From Bacillota bacterium (lineage in GTDB: Bacteria > Bacillota > Limnochordia > Limnochordales > ZCTH02-B6), in the NCBI GenBank assembly GCA_017577945.1, contig PKQS01000008.1:1-64000 (forward strand): 64,000 nt of DNA, written 5' to 3'. The position numbers and the translations under genes are program-made. Each line of letters starts with the position of its first letter. The stretch's first letter is position 1. Below are positions 10,029-17,989 of this stretch, piece by piece. The notes beneath the pieces are model-generated. The model worked only from the letters and a program-made list of their open reading frames with translations, did no database searches and was not told the DNA's origin.

Positions 10029-10916
10029 ATGGCGCAGCAAAAGGCGGCTCGCGGTTCGGCGGCCGGCGGCCGGCCCTCACTGCTCGAGCTTGTCAAAGTC
10101 TACGGCGGCATCACCGTCAGCGTTCTCATCTTTACTTTGGGCATGAACCTTTTCCTCACGCCCAACCGTATCGCGGCGGGCGGCGTCAGCGGCTTGGCCG
10201 TCGTCGTCTACCACCTGACCGGCTTTCCGGTCGGCGTCACGATGCTGCTCCTGAACATCCCGCTCTTCGTGTTCGGCAGCCGCGTACTCGGCGCGTCCTT
10301 TGGCACTCGCAGCGTGTTCGCTTTCGTGCTGCTGTCGGTAGCCATCGACCTAACGGCGCCCTTCTTGCCGCCGCTGACCAACGACGCGCTGCTCGCGTCC
10401 ATCTACGGCGGCGTCCTGATGGGCATAGGCTCGGGGTTTACGTATCGCCTTGGCGGCTCAACGGGCGGCACGGCCATTGCGGCGCGCCTGATGAGCCACT
10501 ACTTCCGCATCAGCGTCGGCCGGGCGTTGCTGCTGGCCGACGGCTCGGTCATCCTGCTGGCCGGATTCGCGTTCGGCCCCGAGCTGGCGCTGTACGGCCT
10601 TCTGGCCGCGTACGTGTGCATGTGGATTATCGACTTGATTGAAGAAGGCAAGCCGTACGCCAAGGCGGCGCTCATCATCACCGACAAAGCCGACGAAATC
10701 GCGTCGGCCATCATGACGGAGCTGGAGCGGGGCGTGACGTCGCTGCCGGCACAGGGCATGTACACGAAGAAGCAACGTAACGTCCTGTTCGTCACCGTTT
10801 ACCAGGAGCAAATCCACGCGCTCAAGCAGCTCATTCACCGGGTCGATCCCGCCGCCTTCGTCGTCATCACCGACGTGCATGAGGCGTTGGGCGAAGGCTT
10901 CCGGCGGCTGGCGTAA
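10029..10916 (+). CDS. YitT-family membrane protein with C-terminal DUF2179
   Basis: The protein (about 295 residues) has several hydrophobic spans in its first two thirds, starting VYGGITVSVLIFTLGMNLF, with the family motifs PNRIAAGGVSGLAVV and RLGGSTGGTAIAARL. It ends in a soluble DUF2179 domain (AALIITDKADEIASAIMTEL ... VVITDVHEALGEGFR). The family occurs widely in spore formers; the transported substrate is unknown. ATG 10029 is preferred because GGAGG lies eight bases upstream; TTG 10008 and ATG 10011 have no such site. Confidence 0.9.
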   Translation: MAQQKAARGSAAGGRPSLLELVKVYGGITVSVLIFTLGMNLFLTPNRIAAGGVSGLAVVVYHLTGFPVGVTMLLLNIPLFVFGSRVLGASFGTRSVFAFVLLSVAIDLTAPFLPPLTNDALLASIYGGVLMGIGSGFTYRLGGSTGGTAIAARLMSHYFRISVGRALLLADGSVILLAGFAFGPELALYGLLAAYVCMWIIDLIEEGKPYAKAALIITDKADEIASAIMTELERGVTSLPAQGMYTKKQRNVLFVTVYQEQIHALKQLIHRVDPAAFVVITDVHEALGEGFRRLA

Positions 10917-11040
10917 GCCGCCGTTCTTTTTTCCGCTATCTTTCTGTCAATTTCCCTTTTTATAGCAATAGCCATTTATAGGTTTTCCAAGACAATATTC
11001 CATTCCTATTGGCAGGAGAAGCCCGCCCTGAGTTGTAATA

Positions 11041-11190
11041 GTGCAAATACCGCCTTCAAGTCTTCGTTTTGGAACTTCGCGAATCGGGAGGAGGAACGCA
11101 GCCAATGCAGCAGCACGGACGGCTGCGGAGGCGGGCAAGGCGGCGGTCGCCGGCGCGACGGCCGGGGCCATCGGCAAGTTCTTCCGCTAA
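11041..11190 (+). CDS. Small Ala-rich peptide, hypothetical
   Basis: A 49-codon frame from GTG 11041 to TAA 11188-11190 encodes an Ala-rich amphipathic tail, AANAAARTAAEAGKAAVAGA, ending GAIGKFFR. An AT-rich stretch at 10925-11010, unusual for this genome, lies upstream and may be its promoter; an AGGAG is present at 11014-11018 but far from the start. A perfect hairpin follows 20 bases after the stop. I recognise no family. The start is uncertain. Confidence 0.45.
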   Translation: MQIPPSSLRFGTSRIGRRNAANAAARTAAEAGKAAVAGATAGAIGKFFR

Positions 11191-11209
11191 ACGCTCACTC
11201 CGGCATCCG

Positions 11210-11237
11210 AGCGGGCCGGTACGGCTACCGGCCCGCT
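11210..11237 (+). terminator. Perfect 12-bp stem hairpin
   Basis: AGCGGGCCGGTA (11210-11221) pairs perfectly with 11226-11237 around a CGGC loop, just after the small gene ending at 11190. There is no T tract, so it may be a processing or pausing hairpin rather than a classical terminator. Confidence 0.6.
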
Positions 11238-11300
11238 AGCGCATCTTGCGGCACGGGGCGCGGAGAGCCCGTTCGAGTGAGAAAACCGGAGGGGTAAGAG

Positions 11301-11480
11301 GTGGATTGGACTCGATATCTCGTCAGCGGACTCATCTTCGCGGTCGTCTTTGCAGCCGTGGGCTTCCTGGTGTTTTCTGCACCCTTGGACAAGGTCGTTG
11401 TCTCTTCCGTCGTCGCATCGGTCTTGTGGGTCGTTCTCGCCCACTTCGCCGGCGTGTTGCGGCGGGGGAAGGAAAAGTAA
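11301..11480 (+). CDS. Small two-helix membrane protein, hypothetical
   Basis: GTG 11301 is preceded by GGAGGGG at good spacing and opens a 59-residue frame. It has two hydrophobic segments, LVSGLIFAVVFAAVGFLVF and VVVSSVVASVLWVVLAHFAG, and a basic tail RRGKEK, giving a hairpin membrane topology. A strong hairpin follows two bases after the stop. No family is recognised. The ribosome site, hydrophobic pattern and terminator together support a real gene. Confidence 0.72.
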   Translation: MDWTRYLVSGLIFAVVFAAVGFLVFSAPLDKVVVSSVVASVLWVVLAHFAGVLRRGKEK

Positions 11481-11481
11481 A

Positions 11482-11502
11482 GCGGGCCCCACAGGGGCCC
11501 GC
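11482..11502. terminator. Hairpin terminator between convergent genes
   Basis: GCGGGCCCC at 11482-11490 pairs perfectly with 11494-11502 around ACA. It lies between the small membrane gene (plus) and tpx (minus), so it may serve both strands. Confidence 0.7.
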
Positions 11503-11548
11503 CCGGATAAGCGAGCGACGCGCCGTGCTACTCTCGCGCCGCGGTTTC

Positions 11549-12043
11549 TTACCGCGCCGCTCGTGCAGCTTCCAGCGCCTTTTCGTAGTTCGGGTGGTTC
11601 GTCACTTCCGGCACGTACTCGGCGTAGACGATTTTGTTGCCCGCGTCGACGACGAAGACAGCCCGCGCCAGCAGGCGCATCTCTTCGATGAGCACGCCGT
11701 AGTTCTGGCCGAACGACGCGTGCCGGTGATCCGACAATGTCTTCACGCGCTCGGCGCCAGCCGCGCCGCACCACCGCCGCTGCGCAAACGGCAAATCCAT
11801 GCTGATGACGTAGACGCTGACGCCGTCCAAGCCGGCCGCTTCCTGCTCGAACCGGCGCGCCTCCGCGTCGCAGACGCCCGTGTCCAGCGACGGTACCGAG
11901 GCGAAAATGCGCACGCCCGCGGTGTCCTTCAGCGTCACCGGGTTAAAGTCGGTGTCGACGACCAAAAAATCAGGCGCGTCCTGTCCGACCTCCACCGGCT
12001 GCCCGACGAGTGTGATGGGTTTGCCGCGCATCGTAACCTGCAT
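11549..12043 (-). CDS. tpx: Thiol peroxidase (Tpx), 2-Cys peroxiredoxin
   Basis: The 164 residues from ATG 12043 begin MQVTMRGKPITLVGQPVEVG, normal for Tpx. The peroxidatic cysteine is in SVPSLDTGVCDAEARRFEQE and the resolving cysteine in DLPFAQRRWCGAAGAER. The enzyme reduces alkyl and hydrogen peroxides using thioredoxin; a trxB gene is at 38.5 kb. A G-rich ribosome site precedes ATG 12043; an upstream in-frame extension to 12088 has none. It stands alone. Confidence 0.95.
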   Translation of the reverse strand: MQVTMRGKPITLVGQPVEVGQDAPDFLVVDTDFNPVTLKDTAGVRIFASVPSLDTGVCDAEARRFEQEAAGLDGVSVYVISMDLPFAQRRWCGAAGAERVKTLSDHRHASFGQNYGVLIEEMRLLARAVFVVDAGNKIVYAEYVPEVTNHPNYEKALEAARAAR

Positions 12044-12164
12044 GCAACGCCCCCCCTTGTCCTGCGGTCTGAAACCGTCCGCATGCAAAGTCTTTCCGCG
12101 GCGGCGGAGGGGAATCCTCCCTGAACGCCGGGCGCCGGCCGCTCCGCCAGCGCGCCTTTCCTCA

Positions 12165-12375
12165 GACCAGCTGGTGCTTCATGGCTTCCAAGACTGACTG
12201 CTTGCCCATATTCGCCATGCACGCTCACGAGCACCTGCGCCGCCTGGATCAACCGCAGCGCCCCGGCGGGCTGCTGGCAGCGCAGCGAGTCGGCCTGCCG
12301 GAAAAGGCGGCAAAACTCGTCGACGTCGCACCATACGGGCGCGTCCTTGTTGTTCGCGCTGCGTTCGCCGACTGC
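12165..12375 (-). pseudogene. Possible fragment of a BTAD-domain (SARP-like) activator
   Basis: On the minus strand one frame reads APVWCDVDEFCRLFRQADSL then QPAGALRLIQAAQVL, which resembles the helical bacterial transcriptional activator domain (typically VDVxxFExLLxxAR...AxxLLxxAL). The likeness stops abruptly at about 12375, where sheath-like sequence starts on the other strand. The end is in a different frame (MANMGKQSVLEAMKHQLV then stop at 12164). It reads as a truncated, decayed gene piece. The assignment is by pattern only. Confidence 0.35.
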
Positions 12376-13002
12376 CTGGTGGCCAACCCGCCCAACCTGT
12401 TCACCAACAACGAGGACTCCGGGCGCTATGTGAGCATCGTGGCGGCCGCGCCCACCTTCTTTGACACCAGGCTCAAGGTCTACGCCGACTCGGGGGCGGC
12501 TCTGTACGCCGGGCTCTACAGCGCTTTGCCGACGCACTACGCTACCACCAACGTGCAGGTCCCGGGCACCTTGGGGCTGCGGTACTCGTTTACGCTGAGC
12601 AAGCTGGACGCCCTCAACGGGGCGGGCTTTGTCACGTTCCGCAACCGCCGGGGCCGTGGCCTGGTGGTGACCGACGATCCGACGGCCGCCCAGCGGGACA
12701 GCGACTACCGCTACCTGGCCGTTGTGCGCATCGTGAACGAGGTCATCGACCTTGTCCGCCGGGTGGGTGCCCCGTACACCGGCAAGCCCGTGGGCGGCGA
12801 GCGGCGCAACGCCCTGATCACCGACATCCAGGTGGCGCTGGAGTCGCTGCAGCGGCAGGGCAAGCTCGTGGACTTCAACTTCGCCGTCCGGGCTGACATC
12901 AAAGGCTACCTCAAGGGCGAGCTTGACGTGGAGCTGGACCTGGTGCCGGCCTTCATCCTGCGTCGCATGCGCATCACGGTGTCGCTGCGCCCGACGGCGT
13001 AA
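12376..13002 (+). pseudogene. Contractile tail sheath protein, 3' portion
   Basis: From about 12376 the frame gives a typical tail sheath C-terminal half: SGRYVSIVAAAP, VPGTLGLRYSFTLSKLDALN, RGRGLVVTDDPTAAQRDSDY, VVRIVNEVIDLVRRVGAPY, and ELDVELDLVPAFILRRMRIT to the stop. Intact sheaths are about 350-500 residues; only about 210 are recognisable. The frame is open back to 12181, but those codons do not resemble sheath and overlap the antisense BTAD-like piece, so I place a 5' truncation near 12376. Sheath proteins contract around a tail tube in myophages and injection devices. The tube-like gene follows 30 bases later. Confidence 0.8.
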
Positions 13003-13032
13003 GACCAGCTGGCGAAAGGGAGGGTATAGCCC

Positions 13033-13764
13033 ATGTTCTCTGCGTTCCCCGGCAAGGAGGACATGTTCAAGTTCTCTAGCTTCTCGGGCACCGATATGGT
13101 GTGCACCATCGGCGAGGTGGTGTTCGGCGAGCTCCAGCAGATCGCTTTCTCCATCGAGCGAGAAATCGCTCCGATCTACACCATGGGCTCTCCGAACCTG
13201 CGGGCGTACAGCCGTGGCAAGCGTGGCATCACCGGTACCCTGATCTTCCAGATGTTCGACCGGGACAGCCTCCTGCAGGCCCTCATGATGGCCATGAAGA
13301 AGGAGGGCGTCGACATCCACACGGCGGCCGCCAACCTGCTGCTGAGCGGCAATGCGTCGAACATCTTCGACTGGAACGTGGCGATGCAGAACCGCCTGGC
13401 CCAGGCCCTGGAGGACGGCCAGCTGGACGTCGACGAGCTGTTCCTGGGAATCATGAAGGAGCACGCTCTCCGCTACCTGGACCAGGTGCCGCCCTTCGAC
13501 ATCACCATCACGGGCAAAAACGAGCTCGGCTTGACCACTTCCCTGCGGATCCTCGGCGTGCAGATCATGACCGAGGCCTCGGGGATCTCGGTGGACGACA
13601 TCACCCTGGAGAAGGCCGTGTCGTTCATCGCCCGGGAAGTCATCCCGTGGGGCTACGACAAGATCCAGGCGGCGGTGCAGAGCGGCGTCTACCAGGGCGT
13701 CGAAAAGCCCAACGCCGATCCGGCCCGCTACGCTGTTCGGGGCGCCATCGGCGCCGGGATCTAG
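13033..13764 (+). CDS. Phage tail tube/structural protein
   Basis: A 243-residue protein with an AGGG ribosome site. It opens MFSAFPGKEDMFKFSSFSGT and has VCTIGEVVFGELQQIAFSIE then RAYSRGKRGITGTLIFQMFD, the pattern of virion structural proteins of large myophages; PPFDITITGKNELGLTTSLR follows. The C-terminus is helical and looks natural. It is the only tail gene in this block that seems full length. Two further genes (13852, 15114) share the FSG...GEL...SIxRxxxPI...RGxxxIxGTL layout, so they are paralogues of one tail family. Confidence 0.75.
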   Translation: MFSAFPGKEDMFKFSSFSGTDMVCTIGEVVFGELQQIAFSIEREIAPIYTMGSPNLRAYSRGKRGITGTLIFQMFDRDSLLQALMMAMKKEGVDIHTAAANLLLSGNASNIFDWNVAMQNRLAQALEDGQLDVDELFLGIMKEHALRYLDQVPPFDITITGKNELGLTTSLRILGVQIMTEASGISVDDITLEKAVSFIAREVIPWGYDKIQAAVQSGVYQGVEKPNADPARYAVRGAIGAGI

Positions 13765-13802
13765 CCGAAAACGGGCTCAGCGGCTGTCGATCCAGCGTCC
13801 AT

Positions 13803-13831
13803 CCAAGGAGGGGGATCTTCCCCCTCCTTGG
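13803..13831 (+). terminator. 13-bp stem hairpin after tail tube gene
   Basis: CCAAGGAGGGGGA at 13803-13815 pairs perfectly with 13819-13831 around a three-base loop. It follows the tube-like gene by 39 bases. It overlaps the possible starts at 13828 and 13831 of the next frame, which argues for the TTG at 13852 as the real start. Confidence 0.6.
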
Positions 13832-13851
13832 TGTTCTGGGAGGGAATCTTC

Positions 13852-14226
13852 TTGCTCTCCGCCGGCTTTCAACACCACTTCTCCACCTTCTCCGGCCACG
13901 ACATGATCGCTTCCTTCAGCGTTCCCGGCGACAACAAAGACCCCAGGATCTTCGGCGAGCTGTTGACCTTGAGCTATTCCATCCACCGCCAGGTGGTCCC
14001 CATTCGCCCCGTGGGCCACATCAACCCCAAAGGCTACGTGCGGGGTCCTCGCACCATCGCCGGCACGCTGGTCTTCCAAGCCCTCGAGCGCCACATCGTC
14101 TGGGAGTTCCAGGAGAGGCTTCGCCAGATCTACGAAGACCTTCTTCGCCAGGGCCGCCTCTACGAAGCCTCCAAGATCCCCCGGTCGTTCCTGATGGATG
14201 AGATCCCACCCTTCTATAGTGGGTGA
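13852..14226 (+). pseudogene. Phage tail protein, 3' truncated
   Basis: TTG 13852 follows GGGAGGG by seven bases. The product resembles the gene before it: FSTFSGHDMIASFSVPGDN, IFGELLTLSYSIHRQVVPIR, GYVRGPRTIAGTLVFQALER. It reaches SFLMDEIPPF, which in the intact paralogue (DQVPPFDITITGKNELG) begins the second half, and then reads three foreign codons and stops. The break near 14215 is also where the minus-strand beta-propeller gene ends, so one recombination event seems to have truncated both. Confidence 0.8.
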
Positions 14227-15020
14227 AGTTTTCGCCGTCAAAGCTGTACAAGAGCACCTGGTTGCGAACAGGTACAGCAAGCTTGTCTCCTTGTTCGTTA
14301 AAGGATATGACAACGTTCGACAATCCAGCACGGATCATCCCCCGGTTTACCAGAGTGACTTCCCTACCTGTGGTCATATCCACGGCGATAACATCACGTT
14401 CATGAAGGACATACGGAGGAATCTCCTCACGTCGGCCACCCGAGTGTGTCTGAATCGTGATGACCCATCGACCATCTGAGCTTGTGTCCATCACAACCCG
14501 GCCATCCCACGGCATCTTCTCCGCCCTACCCACATTAAGGTCTATCCGCCACGTCTCCCAGTAGGGCTCCTTTTTGAACGTTGGATCGACCATTACGTCG
14601 TAATAGAGATACCTGCCGTCACGTGACCATACGTGGCCAAGCGTCGGAAAACCCCAGTAAATCGTCGACTGGTCGATCCTTTCAGGCGCACGGCCAGAAC
14701 TATCACTGACCCACATGAGGAGCTCTCTCGGGCCAATAAAGAGCCCTTGAGATCCCGGTCCCCCATTTTTCATATAGCCGTTCATCGACGACTTCATAAG
14801 CCATGAGCTTTCCGTCAGGCGATAGTCTAGCGTACGCTCCCGGCGCAATGAACCATACATCGGTCAAGCACTGGCAAGCCGCCATGTTCCGCCAGTCCCG
14901 GACGAACACCGTGCCGTAGGTAGCTCCCGCCGGCAGGCTCGTTGCAAGGATAAGAACCGCTGCGACAGCTGTCACAAGCTTTCTCACAAATCTTCCCACT
15001 TGTGAAAAGCTTGCCAGCAT
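14215..15020 (-). pseudogene. Secreted beta-propeller (TolB-like) protein, frameshifted and truncated
   Basis: The minus strand encodes a signal peptide (LVTAVAAVLILATSLPAGA) followed by propeller-like blades: YARLSPDGKLMAYEVVDERL, VWSRDGRYLYYDVMVDP, DTSSDGRWVITIQ, FNEQGDKLAVPV. The reading frame changes near 14765-14775, where a run GAAAAATGGGGG offers two homopolymers for slippage or sequencing error: one frame reads DERLYEKWGTG, the other KNGGPGSQGLFIGPRELLMW. The 3' end is lost at about 14215, where sequence becomes antisense tail gene. Two lesions make a pseudogene likely even if the frameshift is a sequencing error. Confidence 0.75.
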
Positions 15021-15113
15021 TCTTGTACCACGGGGCCGAACAGACCGTCAAGGTGCGACGGATCCACGCCTTTGTGCTACCATAGAACCGAACCCGCCTG
15101 CAGGAGATCCCCT

Positions 15114-15671
15114 ATGGCCGCCTTCAACTTCATCGAGACCCCTCTTCGGGACTACCAGTTCTTCCCAACCGAATACTTCTCCGGCTCCGATGTGGCCATC
15201 TACTTCGGCGACCTGTTGATCGACGAGATCCTCTCCCTGGAGGTCAGCCTGGTCGAAGCGGTCCAGCCTGTTTTCAGCTTTCAGAGCTACACCTACTCGA
15301 AGGTGATGCGTGGGCAGCGCCAGGTCAGCGGCAGCTTCACCATCGCCTACCGGGAAACGGGCTGGCTCCACCGGGTCTTGGCCCAAGAGAAGTGGCGCCG
15401 GGATCAGCAGAAAACCCAGGACGTCACCCGCCTGCACCCGGAGGACCGGGGGCTGCAGCAGCTCCTCTTCCTCTACCAGGACCAGATCGATCGCTACATC
15501 GCCGAATCGGCCCGGAAGGGCATCCAGCAGCTGCGGGAAGACGCCAGGCGCTTCCAGGAGGCGGCCTGGCGGCCGTCTCCCGCCCAGCCCGCACATGCTT
15601 CAGCTCCGCCCGTTCAGTTACGGACAAGATGTGAAACAGCCGCCTCCTCCAGCGTCTTGGCCAGACTCTAA
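15114..15671 (+). CDS. Phage tail family protein, altered C-terminus
   Basis: ATG 15114 follows CAGGAGA. The product shares the family plan: YFSGSDVAIYFGDLLIDEIL, SFQSYTYSKVMRGQRQVSGS, FTIAYRETGWLHRVL. After about residue 153 the sequence becomes low complexity (PSPAQPAHASAPP). Another frame there reads MLQLRPFSYGQDVK, which looks more like a conserved tail-protein segment, so a frameshift near 15585 is possible. The frame ends at 15671, overlapping the end of a minus-strand fragment. Probably another broken member of the tail block. Confidence 0.6.
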   Translation: MAAFNFIETPLRDYQFFPTEYFSGSDVAIYFGDLLIDEILSLEVSLVEAVQPVFSFQSYTYSKVMRGQRQVSGSFTIAYRETGWLHRVLAQEKWRRDQQKTQDVTRLHPEDRGLQQLLFLYQDQIDRYIAESARKGIQQLREDARRFQEAAWRPSPAQPAHASAPPVQLRTRCETAASSSVLARL

Positions 15672-16135
15672 TCCACCAGGATGCTCGGCTGCATGTTCCA
15701 GCCGCCCAAGTATTCAGGGTCAGGGTCGCGAAACTCGCTGAACGACCCTTGCGTGGTCACGTCGTAATCGACCCGGCACACCTTGAGGTCACACGACGGC
15801 CCGGGCAAATACCCGACCGCCTCCTCCGACCCTGCCTTCGCGGCGATGGGTGCCGAATCGGCCACGTCCCACTGGCCTTTCAGGACGAAGAAGAATGACT
15901 TTGAGCCGAGCTTGGACACTTCCTCGTCCCACTTCAGGCCGGCGATACCGTGGATCGGGTCCGGCCGGGTCAGGCGCTCCCAGTTCCCCGACGCGCGCGT
16001 CACGGTGTGGGGAACGCACAGGGGGATGAGCCAGTGGCTGAGGTCCTTATATTTTCTACACCGTTCTTGATCAAAGGAAGCGGGAGAACGCGCGTGGCTG
16101 CGCGGGATAAGCGAGGCGCTGTATTTTCCTTCCAA
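15668..16135 (-). pseudogene. Orphan protein fragment, unknown family
   Basis: The minus frame reads like real protein from about 16065 to its stop: HTVTRASGNWERLTRPDPIH, GLKWDEEVSKLGSKSFFFVL, CDLKVCRVDYDVTTQGSFSE, ending GWNMQPSILVD. It is probably beta-rich and secreted or structural; I recognise no family. The first 20-25 codons (from 16135) cross a less GC-rich stretch and look unrelated, so the 5' end is probably missing. It abuts the end of the truncated tail gene. Confidence 0.4.
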
Positions 16136-16192
16136 AAATGTAGATTTCTCGAGTCACGTACAAGGGCGCGGCCATGCACGAGGGGCGCCGAC

Positions 16193-16564
16193 TCAATCCT
16201 CCCGCTCCGCCAGCGCGCGCAGAGCTTCTTCGTCGTAGCCGACGACGACTCGCTGGCCTTTCACGGCAATCGGCCGGCGCCAAAGACCCGGCTCCCGGGC
16301 CAGCAGGCGCACCCACTCTTCGTCGCTCAGCTCCCGGCCGGCCAAGTTCAGCTCTTTGAAGCGCCGGCTGCGCTCGGCAACCAGATCTCGCACGCCGCCC
16401 GGCAGCCGCCGCGCCAAGTCCCGGATCTCCTCCTCCGTCGCGGGCTCAGTGAAGTAGCGCCGCTCGCGCACCTCGACGCCGAGCTGGTCCAGGAACTGGC
16501 GGGCTTTACGAGACGTGGTGCACTTGGGATAATGGTACAGTGTGATCTCGGACAAGCGCGGCAT
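16193..16564 (-). CDS. ArsC/Spx-family thioredoxin-fold protein
   Basis: The 123 residues start with ITLYHYPKCTTSRKARQFLD, the ArsC-family active-site loop with a single cysteine in a CTTS motif, and contain REPGLWRRPIAVKGQRVVVG, the conserved Arg-Pro region. The family covers arsenate reductase-like enzymes and Spx-like regulators; the lone cysteine favours the YffB/ArsC-like branch over redox-switch Spx (CxxC). No arsenic genes are nearby, so an arsenic role is not supported by context. Confidence 0.88.
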   Translation of the reverse strand: MPRLSEITLYHYPKCTTSRKARQFLDQLGVEVRERRYFTEPATEEEIRDLARRLPGGVRDLVAERSRRFKELNLAGRELSDEEWVRLLAREPGLWRRPIAVKGQRVVVGYDEEALRALAERED

Positions 16565-16880
16565 CTCCCTTCGCGTCCGCCTGCGCGTTATTATAGATCA
16601 TGAACCTGCCGTTTTGCGGTTGGTCCAAGGTTCCGGCAGGAAAAACGCTGTCGATGTCGAACAGTAGCGCGTGGTTTTTCCGTTTGGCGCGCCGGGGAAC
16701 GGCGGCGTGTGCCGAACCCGAGCGTCCCCGACGAGGCGTTGAAGGCGAGGAGCAGGGGGCCGCGCGAGCGGCATGTCCCGGGTGGCGTTTCGTGATTCTC
16801 GAAGGTTCTGACGAACCGGAGAGAAGGCAGGAGATCAGGGCCTGTGCACGTCGTAGGGTACAGGCGGGGGTGGTAATTTC
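16565..16880. other. Intergenic, no gene supported
   Basis: This 316-base gap precedes the GGDEF gene. One plus frame is open from 16600, but its product is Arg/Ala rubble with no ribosome site. I looked for a cyclic-di-GMP riboswitch core and did not find one. It must carry the promoters of the divergent ArsC-like and GGDEF genes. Confidence 0.5.
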
Positions 16881-17927
16881 ATGCCGGATGCCGGGCGCGA
16901 CAACAGAGCGCGTTCGCCGATTCCCTCAGAGGCCTTTCACGCGCTCGTCGACGTGACGAAAAGTTTGCTGCGGCCGATGAACCTGACGGCGGTCCTGGAT
17001 CAGATTTTGACCCAGGTGGAGAAGCTGTTCGGGTACGAGATCTGCAGCGTCATCTTGCCGACGGGCAGCGACGACCGGCTCTATTTGGCCGCGCATCGGG
17101 GCTATGACCCCAAGATCGCCAACACCATTCGTATCCGCATCGGCGAGGAAGGTATCGTCGGGCACGTAGCCGCGACCGGCAAACCGTACTACGCGCCCGA
17201 CGTATCGAAGGATCCTCTGTACATCCCGGCCTCTCCCAACGTCCGTTCCGAGTTCGCGACGCCGCTCCTCATCGACGATCGCATCATCGGCGTGCTGGAC
17301 GTCGAAAGCTCCGAACTCGACGACTTTCCGCCCGAAGTGCAGCAAGTGCTGGAGGCGTTCGCCGCGCTGGCGGCTTTGGCGATTTTTCGCGCCCAGCAGC
17401 AGGAAGAGCTGGAACACCTGGCCCTGACCGACGGTTTGACCGGCCTGGCCAACAACCGGGCGTTCTGGGAGGCGCTCCACCGGGAGCTGGCGCGGGCGCG
17501 CCGCTTCAACCAGCCGCTGTCGCTGCTGCTGCTGGAAATCGACAAGTTCAAGCAGGTGAACGACACGTACGGCCACCTGAAAGGCGACGAGGCGCTGCGC
17601 AGCCTAGCCCGCATCATGACCGGCACGTGCCGCAAGATGGATATCGCGGCGCGCTTCGGCGGCGACGAATTTGCGCTTATCTTGCCGCAGACCACCAAGC
17701 AGGACGCCATGAAAGTGGCCCAGAGGCTGCGGGAGCGGCTCGAGCAGTACCGCCTCGACGGCCACATCCGGCTGACGCTCAGCATCGGGCTGGCCGCGTT
17801 CCCGGAGGACGGCGTGACGCCCAACGCGCTGTTTTCCGTGGCCGACTACGCGATGTATCGCGTCAAGGAGCGCGGCGGCAACGGCTTGTACTATCTAGAA
17901 CCGGCCAGCGCGCCCATCCCGAGCTAA
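16881..17927 (+). CDS. GAF-GGDEF diguanylate cyclase
   Basis: A 348-residue cytoplasmic protein. Residues about 15-165 form a GAF sensor (LDQILTQVEKLFGYEICSVI ... EEGIVGHVAATGKPYYAPDV). A GGDEF domain follows (LALTDGLTGLANNRAFWEAL, then CRKMDIAARFGGDEFALILP). The active-site GGDEF is intact, and RKMD five residues before it fits the RxxD inhibitory I-site, so the enzyme should make cyclic-di-GMP under product inhibition. The GAF ligand is unknown. It is monocistronic, ending in a clear terminator. Confidence 0.95.
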   Translation: MPDAGRDNRARSPIPSEAFHALVDVTKSLLRPMNLTAVLDQILTQVEKLFGYEICSVILPTGSDDRLYLAAHRGYDPKIANTIRIRIGEEGIVGHVAATGKPYYAPDVSKDPLYIPASPNVRSEFATPLLIDDRIIGVLDVESSELDDFPPEVQQVLEAFAALAALAIFRAQQQEELEHLALTDGLTGLANNRAFWEALHRELARARRFNQPLSLLLLEIDKFKQVNDTYGHLKGDEALRSLARIMTGTCRKMDIAARFGGDEFALILPQTTKQDAMKVAQRLRERLEQYRLDGHIRLTLSIGLAAFPEDGVTPNALFSVADYAMYRVKERGGNGLYYLEPASAPIPS

Positions 17928-17966
17928 AAAGGCCGGGCTCGACCAACGCCGGCCCGGCCTTTTGTT
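17927..17966 (+). terminator. Rho-independent terminator of the GGDEF gene
   Basis: GGCCGGGC at 17931-17938 pairs with GCCCGGCC at 17952-17959, flanked by an A run and followed by TTTTGTTTT. Confidence 0.9.
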
Positions 17967-17989
17967 TTCCGTGCTGTCCCCACGCCTGC

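Noticed and set aside
11935..13464. 509-codon minus-strand frame across the sheath and tube genes
   Set aside because: Most of it mirrors coding sequence on the plus strand. Only the short BTAD-like piece near 12165-12375 looked protein-like and is listed separately.
16600..16880. Riboswitch for cyclic-di-GMP ahead of the GGDEF gene
   Set aside because: The conserved core of such riboswitches could not be found in the 316-base gap.
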